From Gnetum montanum (taxonomy: Eukaryota > Streptophyta > Gnetopsida > Gnetales > Gnetaceae), in the NCBI GenBank assembly GCA_015680685.1, contig MNCI01001451.1, positions 801,400 to 865,399 of the forward strand: 64,000 nucleotides of DNA. Direction: 5' to 3'. This document shows positions 45,465-56,469 of the stretch, piece by piece; the first letter of the stretch is position 1, and every line of letters starts with the position of its first letter. A program made the position numbers and the translations under genes. The notes under the pieces are model-generated. The model saw only the letters and a program-made list of their open reading frames with translations. It was not told the origin of the DNA and did not search any database.

Positions 45465-46079
45465 CAAAGGCCCACAAGGATCACTAAAAGAACCTTTTAT
45501 GCTAAGCCCAATAAACAAGGTAGAAGTAACCTCACACAGTCTTCTCTCTCTCTCCCTCTTCTCTACTCTTCACTCCTAAAATTAGCATAGTCTTTCCTTA
45601 CAAAAAGGTAAAGTTGAGAGCAAACCCTATTTTTATATGATGAAGAATATCCCAAGGCTTGGATAAAGGCTTTTAAATCAAAGTTTACATAGTGGTTAAA
45701 GACTAGATAACCAATTCTTCAAAATCCTTTTTTTAAATTCAAGGCATCATTACTACTTTACTTGGACAAGTAAGCTCTCATGAGGCAATGGACATGTGAG
45801 ACTGACAACACTCAAGCGAGCCACATGTTTTACTTGGACAAGCAAGCTCTCATGAGGTAATGGATATTTAAGAGTGATAACACTCAACCTCTTTAGCCTT
45901 TAACAAAGGCTCACAAGGATTACTAGGACAACCTCTCATATGCAATCTAATAGACAAGGTAGGAGCAACCTCACACAATCTCCTCAAATTAGCATAGTCT
46001 TTTCTTAGTTGGCAAAAGGTGCAAATAAAATAAAACATTCTATTAATATGATGAAGAAAAATCTAAGGCTTGGACAAAT
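45465..46079 (+). repeat. direct duplication of about 180-200 bp, 439 bp apart
   Basis: 45,465-45,668 and 45,904-46,079 share CAAAGG-CACAAGGAT, ACAAGGTAG-AG-AACCTCACACA, AAATTAGCATAGTCTTT and ATATGATGAAGAA, ending AAGGCTTGGA. The first copy contains a CT-rich run near 45,541-45,575. Confidence 0.8.
45757..45900 (+). repeat. 72-bp tandem duplication
   Basis: Two adjacent units start TTTACTTGGACAAG at 45,757 and 45,829, followed by AAGCTCTCATGAGG. They lie in the spacer between the two copies of the larger duplication. Confidence 0.85.
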
Positions 46080-47580
46080 GAAATTGAAATTGAAGCTTTA
46101 TTGTGTCCAAAGATCTTTCTCCAAAAAATGAATAATCTACAGCTAAACAATTCATTCTCCAAAAGTTAGTACGAAAAATATTTAGAATTTAATACATTAA
46201 AAGAACAAAGGCTTACCAAACAATGATGCTTATGCTGATCTCTCTATAGAAATGAGGACATGCTTTATTTAGGGTATTTTTATTAAGTATAAGTTTAAGT
46301 TCAATTATAATTTTGAGAAAAATGTTGATCTTTTTCATGTTTTGCATGTGTTATGCATTGATGCACTTGTTCTTGCAATGTATGAATTGATATTCTATTT
46401 TCTTTGGTTACAAATAGAGTAGGAATCCCATACACAAACATCATCCACCAAACTGATCTTCAAAACCTTAATCATCATCATTATCCTAGCCTTGTCTCAA
46501 TCAAATGGAATTAGCTGTCTTCAAAATAGTGATCTGAACATAAAACAAATCAAGAGTTACATATGAATATTTCAAACCCTATCTCTACTCTATGTTCAAA
46601 GGCCTACATCCTTTGGTTGTACATAGTAGCACAATATTTTTTTCCATTTTGGCAAAAAAAATTGATTCTACCTTTTTCCAATCAATAACTTTTAAAATTA
46701 TGTCAATATCATTTTACACATAGTTTTAATCATTTCAAAAATAAAATGTGCTCCAAACACTATATTAAGACCTTCGAGAACCAATAGATCCATAAGAAAA
46801 GTAAAAGAAGGGACAAAAGTGGAGGAAAAATATTTCTAACAATGTAGTAGCTTTTATAATTATAGAGACAATGGAAAGAAGATTTTTCTTTGATATATAA
46901 AACTTTAAAACTTTACTAAATAGACATAATGGGTGCCAAGACATAAGCATAGATAACAAAATTTTACCAAAAAGAATAGCATGAGATCATTATCTTTTTC
47001 TATGAGTGGAGATTATACATTGAAAGAGTTCCTTCTTCTAATTAAGGCTACTTATTGAGGACAAGCACTAGAGCATGCATGGTTTTATGGTTCAAAGACC
47101 ATTTTTGGCATTGCAGAAGTTCAATACGAACATGTCACAAGATGAGCGATTAAACAATGTCACCAACGTGAAGCTTCACTACCAACAGCTTCAAAAATGT
47201 TTCCAACTTTGAATAAAAATCCTTGAACTAGATCCTTTTGAAAGAAGAATGTAAAAGCCTTTACAAAAGCTTGAAACAACCAAGACTCAAGCATAGGCCA
47301 CTCCTTTCTTTATATTTATGTGAGGGAAATATTTTGCATTTAACTACTTTTAATTTTTTTGAGTCCACAAAAATAAAAAATATTTTATCAAGGGAATTTT
47401 TGGATGAATTCATTTGTTACATGGATGATCATTTAATTTTTAATATAAAATATTATTTAATTCTTATGCTAGTATGTGCATCCAATGGGCATTGTCAATC
47501 TTTAAGTACTTTTGGATAATACAACAATGTTGGAATTTTTTATTAAATTAGAAGAAATGAGTGTGGTGCCTTTATCTTGA
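46080..47580. other. AT-rich stretch, nothing recognised
   Basis: No gene or element boundary supported. The frames present are short and have no family resemblance. Confidence 0.55.
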
Positions 47581-47589
47581 ACTAACAAT

Positions 47590-47690
47590 GAGTTGTTAGC
47601 CTAGTGGTATGAGTCTTAGCCTAGTAATTCTTAATTACATGTTTAATTCTACTATGTAGTACTAATTTATAAACTTCTATAAATCTTGGG
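47590..47690 (+). mobile_element. possible tRNA-derived SINE head
   Basis: TTAGCCTAGTGGTATGAGTC resembles a tRNA A box, and GTTTAATTCTACT about 40 bp later resembles a decayed B box. These are the two internal pol III promoter parts kept in plant SINEs. No tail or target duplication was found, and a chance match is possible. Confidence 0.25.
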
Positions 47691-47781
47691 GTGTACCTAT
47701 GTTTCAATTATTTCAGGTTCCAAATAACCTTTAAAATGTGCCTAAGATTTGACAATCATTATTTACTTGATACCATAGTGT

Positions 47782-48863
47782 TGGTGTTGGAAATCTTAAT
47801 TTTTGAAATGGAAAAATCAAAAGATCTAAGTGCTAGAATAGTTTTAACCCAAATCCCAAAAGCCTTCAATAAAATGGAATTTAGGATACCCTAGTTAGTC
47901 TTGCCGATCACCCAGGGACTTATGGAATGTAAACAAAAATGGCTATGAAAATGTAAATGTAATTGTAGATGAAATTAAAAATGAAAACATAAATGCAAAA
48001 ATAAATGGACAAACATAAATGTAAATGGCTTTAGAAATGGAAATGGAAATGGTATTATAGTTGCAAATTTGAAATGAAAAGAAGTGCAGAAACAAAAATG
48101 CAAACTAAAAACTTGCATAACATGAATAATAAACTTTATAAAAAATAAAGAATAAAGGTTCATGAAGTACAAGTTTTGTGCCAAAAGCATAAGAAGTTGC
48201 TTGTGGAAGCTTGAAGTCCATTGGAGGAGAAGATAGGCTACATCCTACTTGAACTTCACAATCTAGTTTCTTCTTAGTTCCTATTTTTAGCAACTTTCTT
48301 CTGCTTTCCACTAGGGTCTATAACGAGGTTATGAAAATGGATTTCCACTAGGGTATGCATTGGCCATTGTTGACTTGCGATGACTATGCTAGATACTATT
48401 GGAAAAATGGGAATTCCAAAAATTTCAATGTTGCACTTCTATTGGGTCTTGGTGGTGACAATGCTAGCTACTGTGGCTACTATAACTACTATAGCTATTG
48501 TGTTTATTGAAAATGGCTCTAGCATGGTTGGGGCTATACCCCTATAAAACCCATGAAAATGCCAATTTTAGCCATCCCCAAGGAATTTGTAGCCTTCCCA
48601 AACCTAGATATAGACATCAGATACCTTTTTCTAGTTGGGAATTAAGGTAGTAATAACTTTTGAAGCATTTTTTTGGTCCCAAAAAGTTGAAGTATGCAAG
48701 ATTGTAGCTTTCAAACTACATATGTCACATTTACAATGAATACTTGTCTCAAATTAGGAAATGAAGGTTTCAACATGGATTTTTGATGGTGTTTCATTGG
48801 ATCCTCTTTGTTAATATTTGGAGGATTGACCTAAGAGACATCAACAAAGAATACAAAATATCA
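47782..48863 (-). repeat. 3' LTR of element G, with deletion
   Basis: It aligns with 59,881-61,461 plus 63,191-63,266. About 600 bp present in the right LTR (60,435-61,040) are missing at about 48,350. Much of 47,925-48,060 is a run of AAATGTAAATG / AAATGGAAATGG words. Confidence 0.85.
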
Positions 48864-49750
48864 TTGTAGGTTCATCACTAATGTTCCCTCTTTGTGCTTG
48901 ATCTAGTAGTGTCGAACAATGCCCAAGAGCACTTGTGATGATGGGAGAAGGTTACGATGTGAATCAGTAGTGAGGTCATAGGAAAATGATCATGAAGGTT
49001 AATAATGATTCCAAATTGTTGACATCATGGCTACAGTGTGGCATAGACATATTGGTTAATCCATTTGGGCTTCACAATCTAGGATTTGAAGTGTGGTTCT
49101 CTTGGAAAATGTCTTTGAGAAACCAACACCTCACTCCAAGGTTAGTTCGACTATTAGGATCTTCCCTTTGTATGTTTGGAACCATTGGTCTATCCTTTAG
49201 GATTCATTGACCACTTAGCTTTTTGGAAATTTGCTTCCCCTTCTTTTTCTTGTGGGGTGAAACCTTCATTGGGTTTCTTTGCCAAAGTTGATTTTGATTT
49301 AGTTTCCCATCGAGTGAGATGTGTTACACTTAACGAAATAAATGGTTTTCCATTGAATTGAGTGTGGTACATTTAATGGACTTGACAATGAAGCATGACG
49401 AAGGGATGTTGTATGACCATAGTGCATGAGTGTCAAACATTAGTCAACATTATCATCTAAGGTAAGAAAGGTTATAATCAGGCTATGGGGTTGGCCTCAG
49501 GGAAGTGGTAATGAAAATGATATGAAATAAGAACTCTTGGCATTGGAGGACAAACTCATCGAATCTTGAACATTGAGATCATGTGGTGACTTGCCACCAT
49601 GATGAGTTGCATCTCCATGATGACTCCAAGCTCCATCCTACAAACACAACTTCAAGATAATAAGAAAAATAGATGAGAAAAATCATGTTGTTATAATGAA
49701 ATACACAAGGCCATGTAGAATAGTCAGTAAACCTAGTTATCAAATGTTAC
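48864..49750. other. 3' untranslated part of element G
   Basis: No protein-like reading. The segment lies between the LTR and the short 36-bp repeats and has no counterpart elsewhere in the window. A typical polypurine tract next to the LTR is not evident. Confidence 0.5.
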
Positions 49751-49756
49751 ATGCAT

Positions 49757-49930
49757 TGCCAGTTTAAGGCCATGGTAGGCCATGATGCTAGTTTAAGGTC
49801 TTAGCATGTTGTGTTGTCAGTTTAAGACCTTGGCAGCTGTGTTGTCAATTTAAGGCCTTGGTAGGTCATGTCACTAGTTTAAGGCCCTAGTAGACTGTAG
49901 TTCTAGTTTAAGGCCATGGAAGGCCATGGA
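49757..49930 (+). repeat. short tandem repeats, about 36-bp unit
   Basis: About five units built on AGTTTAAGGCCTTGGTAGG followed by CCATG. The same unit recurs at 50,476-50,527, 50,805-50,840 and 55,587-55,705, so it lies on both sides of the 190-bp array. Confidence 0.8.
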
Positions 49931-49974
49931 AAGTAGGCTCACTTGTTGATTATTATCAACTACATGTAGTATGG

Positions 49975-50175
49975 CTTTAGATAGGAATGATTGACTAGAT
50001 CGGCCAACTCATTCCCATTAATGTCTACAATCTGGTAGGCCCTATTGCCATAGGCCTTGGTGATCATGAAAGAACCTTTCTAGTTGACTAACAATTTGTC
50101 CACATGCTCATGAAAAACCTTGAAGACTAGGTCTCCTTCGTTAATCTTGCACTTGTTGAGGTCATGACAATGATG
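49975..50175 (-). pseudogene. gypsy integrase C-terminal tail of element G
   Basis: The minus strand reads NEGDLVFKVFHEHVDKLLVN, then KGSFMITKAYGNRAYQIVDINGN and VNHSYLKPYY. This is the integrase C-terminal domain of Ty3/gypsy elements (GDLVL...GPY...Y.L...G....WN..YLK.YY type). One TAG replaces the conserved Trp. It is the only pol piece left after the protease and it shows that the ancestor carried pol. Confidence 0.8.
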
Positions 50176-50199
50176 GGGTGTCCATACTCCAATCCTACA

Positions 50200-50870
50200 T
50201 ATCTACCATAAGAACATTAAGTAGTAACTAGGTAACATAAGTAAGTATGCTAAAATGATCTAGAATACTATGGTAATTAGCCAAAATATAGCTTCTCATG
50301 GTTAAACAAGGTCAGAAAGGGTTATAAGAGGTCAAACAAAGGCTAAACAATGGGAACACAAAGGTTGAAAACTACGATAAAAACAAGTTGTAACATGACG
50401 AGATAAGGCTAAACCAATCAAGGTTGAAAACATAAGGTTAAACATGGTTAAATATGGTTATGATTTTTTTGCAAGTTTTAGGCCTTAGTGGGCCATGGTG
50501 CCAGTTTAAGGTCTTGGTAGGCCATGGTTACATGATGCAAAATGATGGTCAAATCGCATCATTTAACACCAATCCAAGGCTAAATAAGGATTAACAAAGG
50601 TCATAATAAGGAAACTAAGGTGAATATGATGATACTAAAGCTATGTAGAGGCTATGGAAGGCCAATTGATGGGAAATAAGGTCAACAATGAAAAATAAGA
50701 TAAAAAAACAAGTTACAACACCATGAAATAAGGTCAAACCCATGAAAATGAAATACATGTGGTAAAACTTGGCTAATACTACTTAAAAAGGATTAGAGTT
50801 TTGCTAGTTTTAGGCCTTAGTGGGCCATGATATGGGGCTACAGGGTTGCTAGGAGAGTTTGGGTACCTGA
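50200..50870. other. AAGGTTAAA-rich degenerate repeats
   Basis: Words such as AAGGTCAAACAAAGGCTAAAC and AAGGTTGAAAAC recur irregularly, with two single 36-bp units embedded (50,476 and 50,805). No protein-like reading. Confidence 0.5.
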
Positions 50871-50918
50871 GGAGGTCATTCTAGTGCTATTTTGAAGAAA
50901 AATTGGCATCTTTTGTTG

Positions 50919-53900
50919 TGACTACACTAGGCCCTACTAGTGACTACGCTGGCCTAGCATAGCCCTACCTTCCTCTAGTGTAGTTAACATTAAGGGGTAG
51001 TTTCCAAAGCTTGGTATGGTCATTTTTGGACTTCCAATGATCTAAACAAATAGCACAAGAGGTAGGTATTGAATATTGGTAAGTTTTGACATCATTTTGG
51101 CTTCTCAAAAAGTTGAAAATCTTAATTCTAGAAGTGACTACATTGGGGTAACATGTACTAGTGTAGTCAACAAGAATGACTAAGTTTGTATGGTTTCCAA
51201 GGTTGAAATAGAGTGAAATTTGCAATTGGAAGCCATGGAGGCAAGGTTCTGGTCATTTTAGATCAATTTTGGACAATTTTGAGCTACTTACTATCATTCT
51301 TTATTCCTATGTTTTACCTCCCTATTAGGACTATGCTAGCCTTACATTATCCTTAGCTTCTTCAGTGTAGTCTTGCATGGAAAATGGATTTTGGTGAGTT
51401 TTGAAGCTTAATTGACCATCGTAATGGGCTTGTGGGGTCACTGGTGTTGTTAGCTAGTGTTCTAGTGTAGAAATTGCTAGTTTTCATGCATGTTTGGGCC
51501 TTGGATTATCCAACACCTTGGGATTACACTAGACATGTAGTGCTTAGAATAGTTGATGGATTTGGGATGAGAAGTCGTAAGAAAAGATGCATTTAGGTTT
51601 TATTTCCCAAGGTTCTAAGGTTTGGGCATGCTCTGGCAAGGTTCTGGATCTCTTTGTGAGTTAATTTAGGAAATTTTGAAGCTATTGTGTCCATACATAG
51701 GTGGACTACACTAGGCCTAGGTAGGAACTACGTTGGCCTAGCATTGTCCCAATCTCATATCAATCTAGTAAGTTTGGAAAAATTGAAACAATCAAGTTTT
51801 ACTACCAAAATTGACTCTGGTGGGCTCCAAGACTCCTAAAAGTGAGCTTTGAGCAATATTGAATAATTTTTTGGCAAATTTAGATGGACTATGCTAGGCT
51901 TGGGTAGGGACTATGTTGGGCCAACATAGACCTAATCTTCTCCAGGATAGTTACATTCCCAAGTTGAAGAAGACTAAGTTCTATTGCGAAACTTGACTTT
52001 GGTAGTGTCCCAATGCTTCTAGAAATGAGTCTTGAGTTGTGTTTGGTAGTTTTTTGAATGGTTTAGGTAGACTATGCTAGGCTTGGGTAGAGACTATGCT
52101 AATCCAATGTAGTCCTAGTATTCTTTAGCATAGTCTAGGCTTCGATGGTCAAAAATGGCTAGAAAAAGTATATTTCATTTCAAAATAGAATCTATTGAGG
52201 CTCTAGGATTTATCAAAAGTGTATTTTTTATTCTTTTTCTTTCAATGTTGAGAAATTGGAAGTGAACTACAATGGGGTTCGAGATGAGAATATGTTGGCC
52301 TAGTGTAGTCCTCTTAGTCTTCAGCATAGTCACACTTTGGAATAGGAAATATGGATTTCTATGAAAAAAATTAACTTTGACAAGGTCCTAGGGTTTATTG
52401 GCAGTGGATTTAGGTTATTTTTGGCTATTTTATTGGATTTATCATGGACTATGCTATGCTCTAGTAGGGGCTATGCTTGCCCAGCATAGTCCCATCTTTC
52501 CCTAGCATAGTCAAGGTGGTGGTTGTCAAAATAGTAAAAATGGAAGGTTTTGGTGGTCAAACAAGCTTTGGTGGTAAGCTAGACTTTATCAAAAGTGGAT
52601 TTTGTGTCCTTTTGGTCAATTCTTGAGTAGTTTGGTGTGGACTACGCGTGGGTTTGATGGGGACTATGCTGGCCAAGCTTAGTTCTAGTCCCTCCTCAGC
52701 ATAGCCATGGTTTGATTGTTCAAAAATGATGAAATTTGTCTTAATTACAAGGTATGATGGTCTCAATGTGTCTTAGAAAAGTATTTTAGTTGAAAAATGG
52801 TGTTTTATTAGTTGAATTTGACTTGGTTTAGAATTCAAGATGTGAACTATGCTAGGCTTGGATTGGAACTATGCTAGCCCAGTGTAATTCCAACTTTCCA
52901 TCAATGTAGTCTAGGCTTGGGATGATCAGTAGAGGTTTACATGGTCAACAAACGTTCCAACAAGGCCTTAGGACTTCCCAAAATCAAATTCAGGCTATTT
53001 TTGAAAATATTTTGGTTAATTTTCTATGGACTACGCTAGGCCTGGGAAGGGACTACATTGGCTCGGTGTAGTTCCCACTTCCCTCCAATGTAGTTAAGGT
53101 GGAAATCATTAATGGTGGAATATGCAAGTGAAGTAGTCAATCACACTTAAATAGGGTTTTGGAGTTTGTTGATAGTAGGTTTAAGTCACTTTTAACCAAT
53201 GTTGATTAGCTTTTGGTGGACTATATTGGGCTTAGACTAGGACTACATTGGCCTAGTGTAGTCACCCTCTTTCATTAGGGTAGTCAAGTTGGTAGGTTTA
53301 AAAATTATGAAAAAAAGATAGGTTTTATGTAAAACAAGTTTAAATTGGGTTCTACAATTTTTGGAGGTCAATTTACATTATTTTTTAATGGATTTTGTTA
53401 ATTTTTGATGGACTACATTAGGCTTAGGTAGGGACTATAGTGGCCTAGCATAGTACCAACTTTCCTCTAGTGTAGTTGGTGTCTAGACATGGAAAAATGG
53501 GAAAACTAGCAAGGAGTATCTTAGTTTTCAATTCCAAGGTGTTTTGGGGTTATTGAGTGGTAGGTTGAATTGGAAGATGGATTGTCCAAGGCATTCTAGG
53601 TGGACTACACTAGTTAACATCGGTGCTTGAGCAAGCCTAATGTAGTCACTCTTGACAAGCTACCTGTGAGTTGAAAATTGGTGAATTGTTTCCTCCATGT
53701 TTGGCCTATTAGGGTTCTAAGGTCTTTAGATGTGGATTTGGGTTTGTGCATGATAGATTTGTGGGTTTTTAGTGGGCTACCCTAGGTACCTACTAGGACT
53801 ACATTTAGCTAGCATAGTCCTCAACATAGTTGCATGTAGGAACTTAGATTTGTGTACTTTCTATTGATTGATCAACATTTTAAGGTCACCAAGGGTTGTA

Positions 53901-54420
53901 TGAAAGTGTGAAGGTTCTGAGATGCAATATTAAAGGTGCATGATGATTTTCCTTACTTATTTAACCCTTAAACCATAAGACTACATTGGTCCAGGATAGT
54001 CCCTAAGTTTCCCCAACATAGTCATAGGGAAAAAGGAAACACTTGCACTATTTTACTGCAATTGGCCATGTCTCAAGCTTGCCAAGAGGTCAGACTAGGG
54101 TTTAGAGAGAAGGTATGTCACTTTAGAGTTGATTGGATTCTGGATGAAATGGATGGATATCTTGGGGTTGAAGGGAAGCAAGATGTCTTACTAGACTATG
54201 CTAGGCCAATGTAGTTCATTTCTAAGGCCAGTGTAGTCTTATGTTAGATCAATTTTTCATGTGAATTTTGAAGCTTCTTGCAACCCCATGTATGTTAATA
54301 CTTCCTTGCTAGGTTGGTTGGGAGGTCTTGTCATGGATGGGCATTGGAGTTTTTTGGAAAATGGATGGGAATTAGTATGAAGCAAGGTTTCGATGAGCTT
54401 CAAGCTTAGTGTAGTCATTG
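50919..54420 (+). repeat. tandem array, period about 190 bp, with inverted repeats
   Basis: Anchor words of the type GGACTAYGCTAGGC recur at about 51,711, 51,886, 52,067, 52,264, 52,445, 52,638, 52,841, 53,026, 53,215, 53,408, 53,600, 53,775, 53,977 and 54,192, with weaker units before and after. Spacings are 175-215 bp. In most units a second GGACTATGYTGG follows and is mirrored within a few bases by CCTAGCATAGTCC, then again by CTAGCATAGTC. Each unit can thus form a hairpin. Between the hairpins the units share a TCAAAAATGG and GGTTCTAGG-like body. No protein frame runs through it. Confidence 0.9.
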
Positions 54421-55580
54421 TGATAACTTGCTTGCCTAATGCCTAGTAGGACCCACACAAAATTAGCATGTTTTTTTTCAAAAATATCCCATAGCCCCAA
54501 CACAGTCTTTAGTTCCAATTTTATCTCCATGTAAAGTGGAGTTGTGCATAGAAAATTTTGGGGGTTGATAAAATATGTCGTATATTCCAAGGCTTTCCTA
54601 GCATAGTCAAGCTTGGAAGTCCAACATCCTGCAAGAAGTAATGCCAATTTTGAATTATTTTAATATGATAATGGCTATATATTTTAATTTTTTAATGTTA
54701 TACGATTATTACTTAGTGTTTTTGGATCAATTTGGCTTTTGAACCACTTGATTCTTCCTTACGGTTAATTTTTTATGGGTCTTTTTGTCAGGTTGTCTCA
54801 AGTGGGTTTTCAACTCTTGGCTATTTTTAGGGGTAAATTTGGTATGTTTTAGTAAATGGTTATTAATTTTTGATTTTTATGGTTATGAGTACTTAGTTCA
54901 TTGTTCAAGGATTCCAATGGTGGTGGAATCGTCAAATTTGGATGAACGGTTTGATCTTGGCGAGTGTTTCCATCAGCTTCCATAGAATGGGGTTTTGCCT
55001 ATGATGGTCACAGTCATGTCATTTTTTTATGTTTTCTATTTATGGGTTATAGTTCATGATTTTACAATTCCAACATCTATAAAATCATCAAATTGCATTA
55101 AGTGGTTAATTTTTTACATACATTTTTGTAAAGTTGTGTGAAATTGAGGTTTTAAGGTTATTTTGCATTTACCCTTGTGAAAAATGTTTTCCATCAATGT
55201 CCCATGATCTTGGGGTTTTTAAAGTGTTAGGAAAAGTTTAGAAGTGGTTTAGATTAAATTAAATTTTTTTTGATAATTCTTGTAAATGATTTTCCATGGC
55301 CATTCTTGTGTAAAGTATAAATTTCGGTTGAATTTCAGTTATGGACTTAGATTGTGTTTTGGGTTTTTTCTAAGCATGGAATCTAATGTAGAAACCAAAA
55401 TCTTAGTTTCACATTGTCATTCCAATGCTTTTGGTTTTACTCTTTGATTTTTTCTATTTTTGGCTATAAACTATCATTTTCCTATTTTCGGTTGTAAATG
55501 GTCATTTTTGTATTTTTGATTGTAAACTATTATTTTGTAGGCTAGAAGGATGTAAACTAAGTTGTAAACAGGCTATAGAT
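54421..55580. other. end of array and AT-rich spacer of element G
   Basis: The 190-bp pattern fades after about 54,420. No recognisable coding sequence was found. RT would be expected here or in the array, and none of its blocks could be read in six frames. Confidence 0.5.
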
Positions 55581-55586
55581 GTTTAC

Positions 55587-55705
55587 CATTTTAAGGCCAT
55601 GGTAGACTATAGGGTTGCTAGTTTTAGGCTTTAGCAAATTGTAGGGTTGCTAGGTTTAGGCCTTAGTAGGCCATACAGTTGCTAGTTTTAGGCCTTAGCA
55701 AGCCA
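55587..55705 (+). repeat. short tandem repeats, about 36-bp unit, second block
   Basis: Three to four units of TAGTTTTAGGCCTTAGYARGCCATA-type, the same unit as at 49,757. They sit at the pro-proximal edge of the array region. Confidence 0.75.
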
Positions 55706-55799
55706 TAATCCATACTTGCCTAGTAAGTATGGGATGCTCTCGAAAGGGCATATAAGGCTAAAACCAACCATGAAACATGATATAATGTTGCAAAAGTAA

Positions 55800-56430
55800 A
55801 CTAATGGCCATTAGCAAAAGTAAGGGTAGGACATTTAATATGAACTTGCTTGATCTTTGAGAGATCAAGTAATCCTTTTGGCATGATTCTACAATCACCA
55901 TTTCTCTCGTTTAGCATGGTAAGTTGTAGGCATTTTTGTTGATTGTCTTATGTCACAAAGTTGGTATTATCGACATTGTTGTTGTTCTCATGGTTGCTAG
56001 TCCTAGCTTGAGTGTTGGGAGTTTTCTCTTGAAACTCCACCTTTGAACCTTGGTCAATGTTGACATAGTTAATTGAAGGAACCACCACATTGTCCCCACA
56101 GATCACAATTTTCTCACCCTCATATGGTAAATGGATCTCCTAGTGTATAAGAGATGAAATCACTTGAAGCTTTGCTAACCAAGATCTTCCTAGGATTAAG
56201 TTGAAGATAAGTGTCTCCTCATCCACTAGGAAGTTAACAGATGTACAAAATTACTCATTGGCTACAAAATCCAAGGAGATGGAACCTCACACCACTACTC
56301 ATGAGCTATTAAATGATTTGAGTGCTAAGGTAGTGGTCACTTGGATCTTCTAGGTTAAGCCTAATTTGTCAACAATGGAATATGGTATCACACTAGTGGC
56401 AGCCTCATCATCCACATGAACATGATGAAC
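55800..56430 (-). pseudogene. protease region of element G
   Basis: Reading on the minus strand, VHVDDEAATSVIPYSIVDKLGL at about 56,425-56,360 is the protease active site, with D-D-E in place of the usual D-S/T-G. DEETLIFNLILGRSWLAKLQV follows at about 56,225-56,155, the ILGR end block. The reading continues to about 55,800 through a hydrophilic linker (VEFQEKTPNTQARTSNHENN), where RT should begin but does not. The stops are at former Gln or Trp codons. Confidence 0.75.
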
Positions 56431-56469
56431 CTTATATCTGCTAACATGTATAGTAATAAGGAGAGGAGT

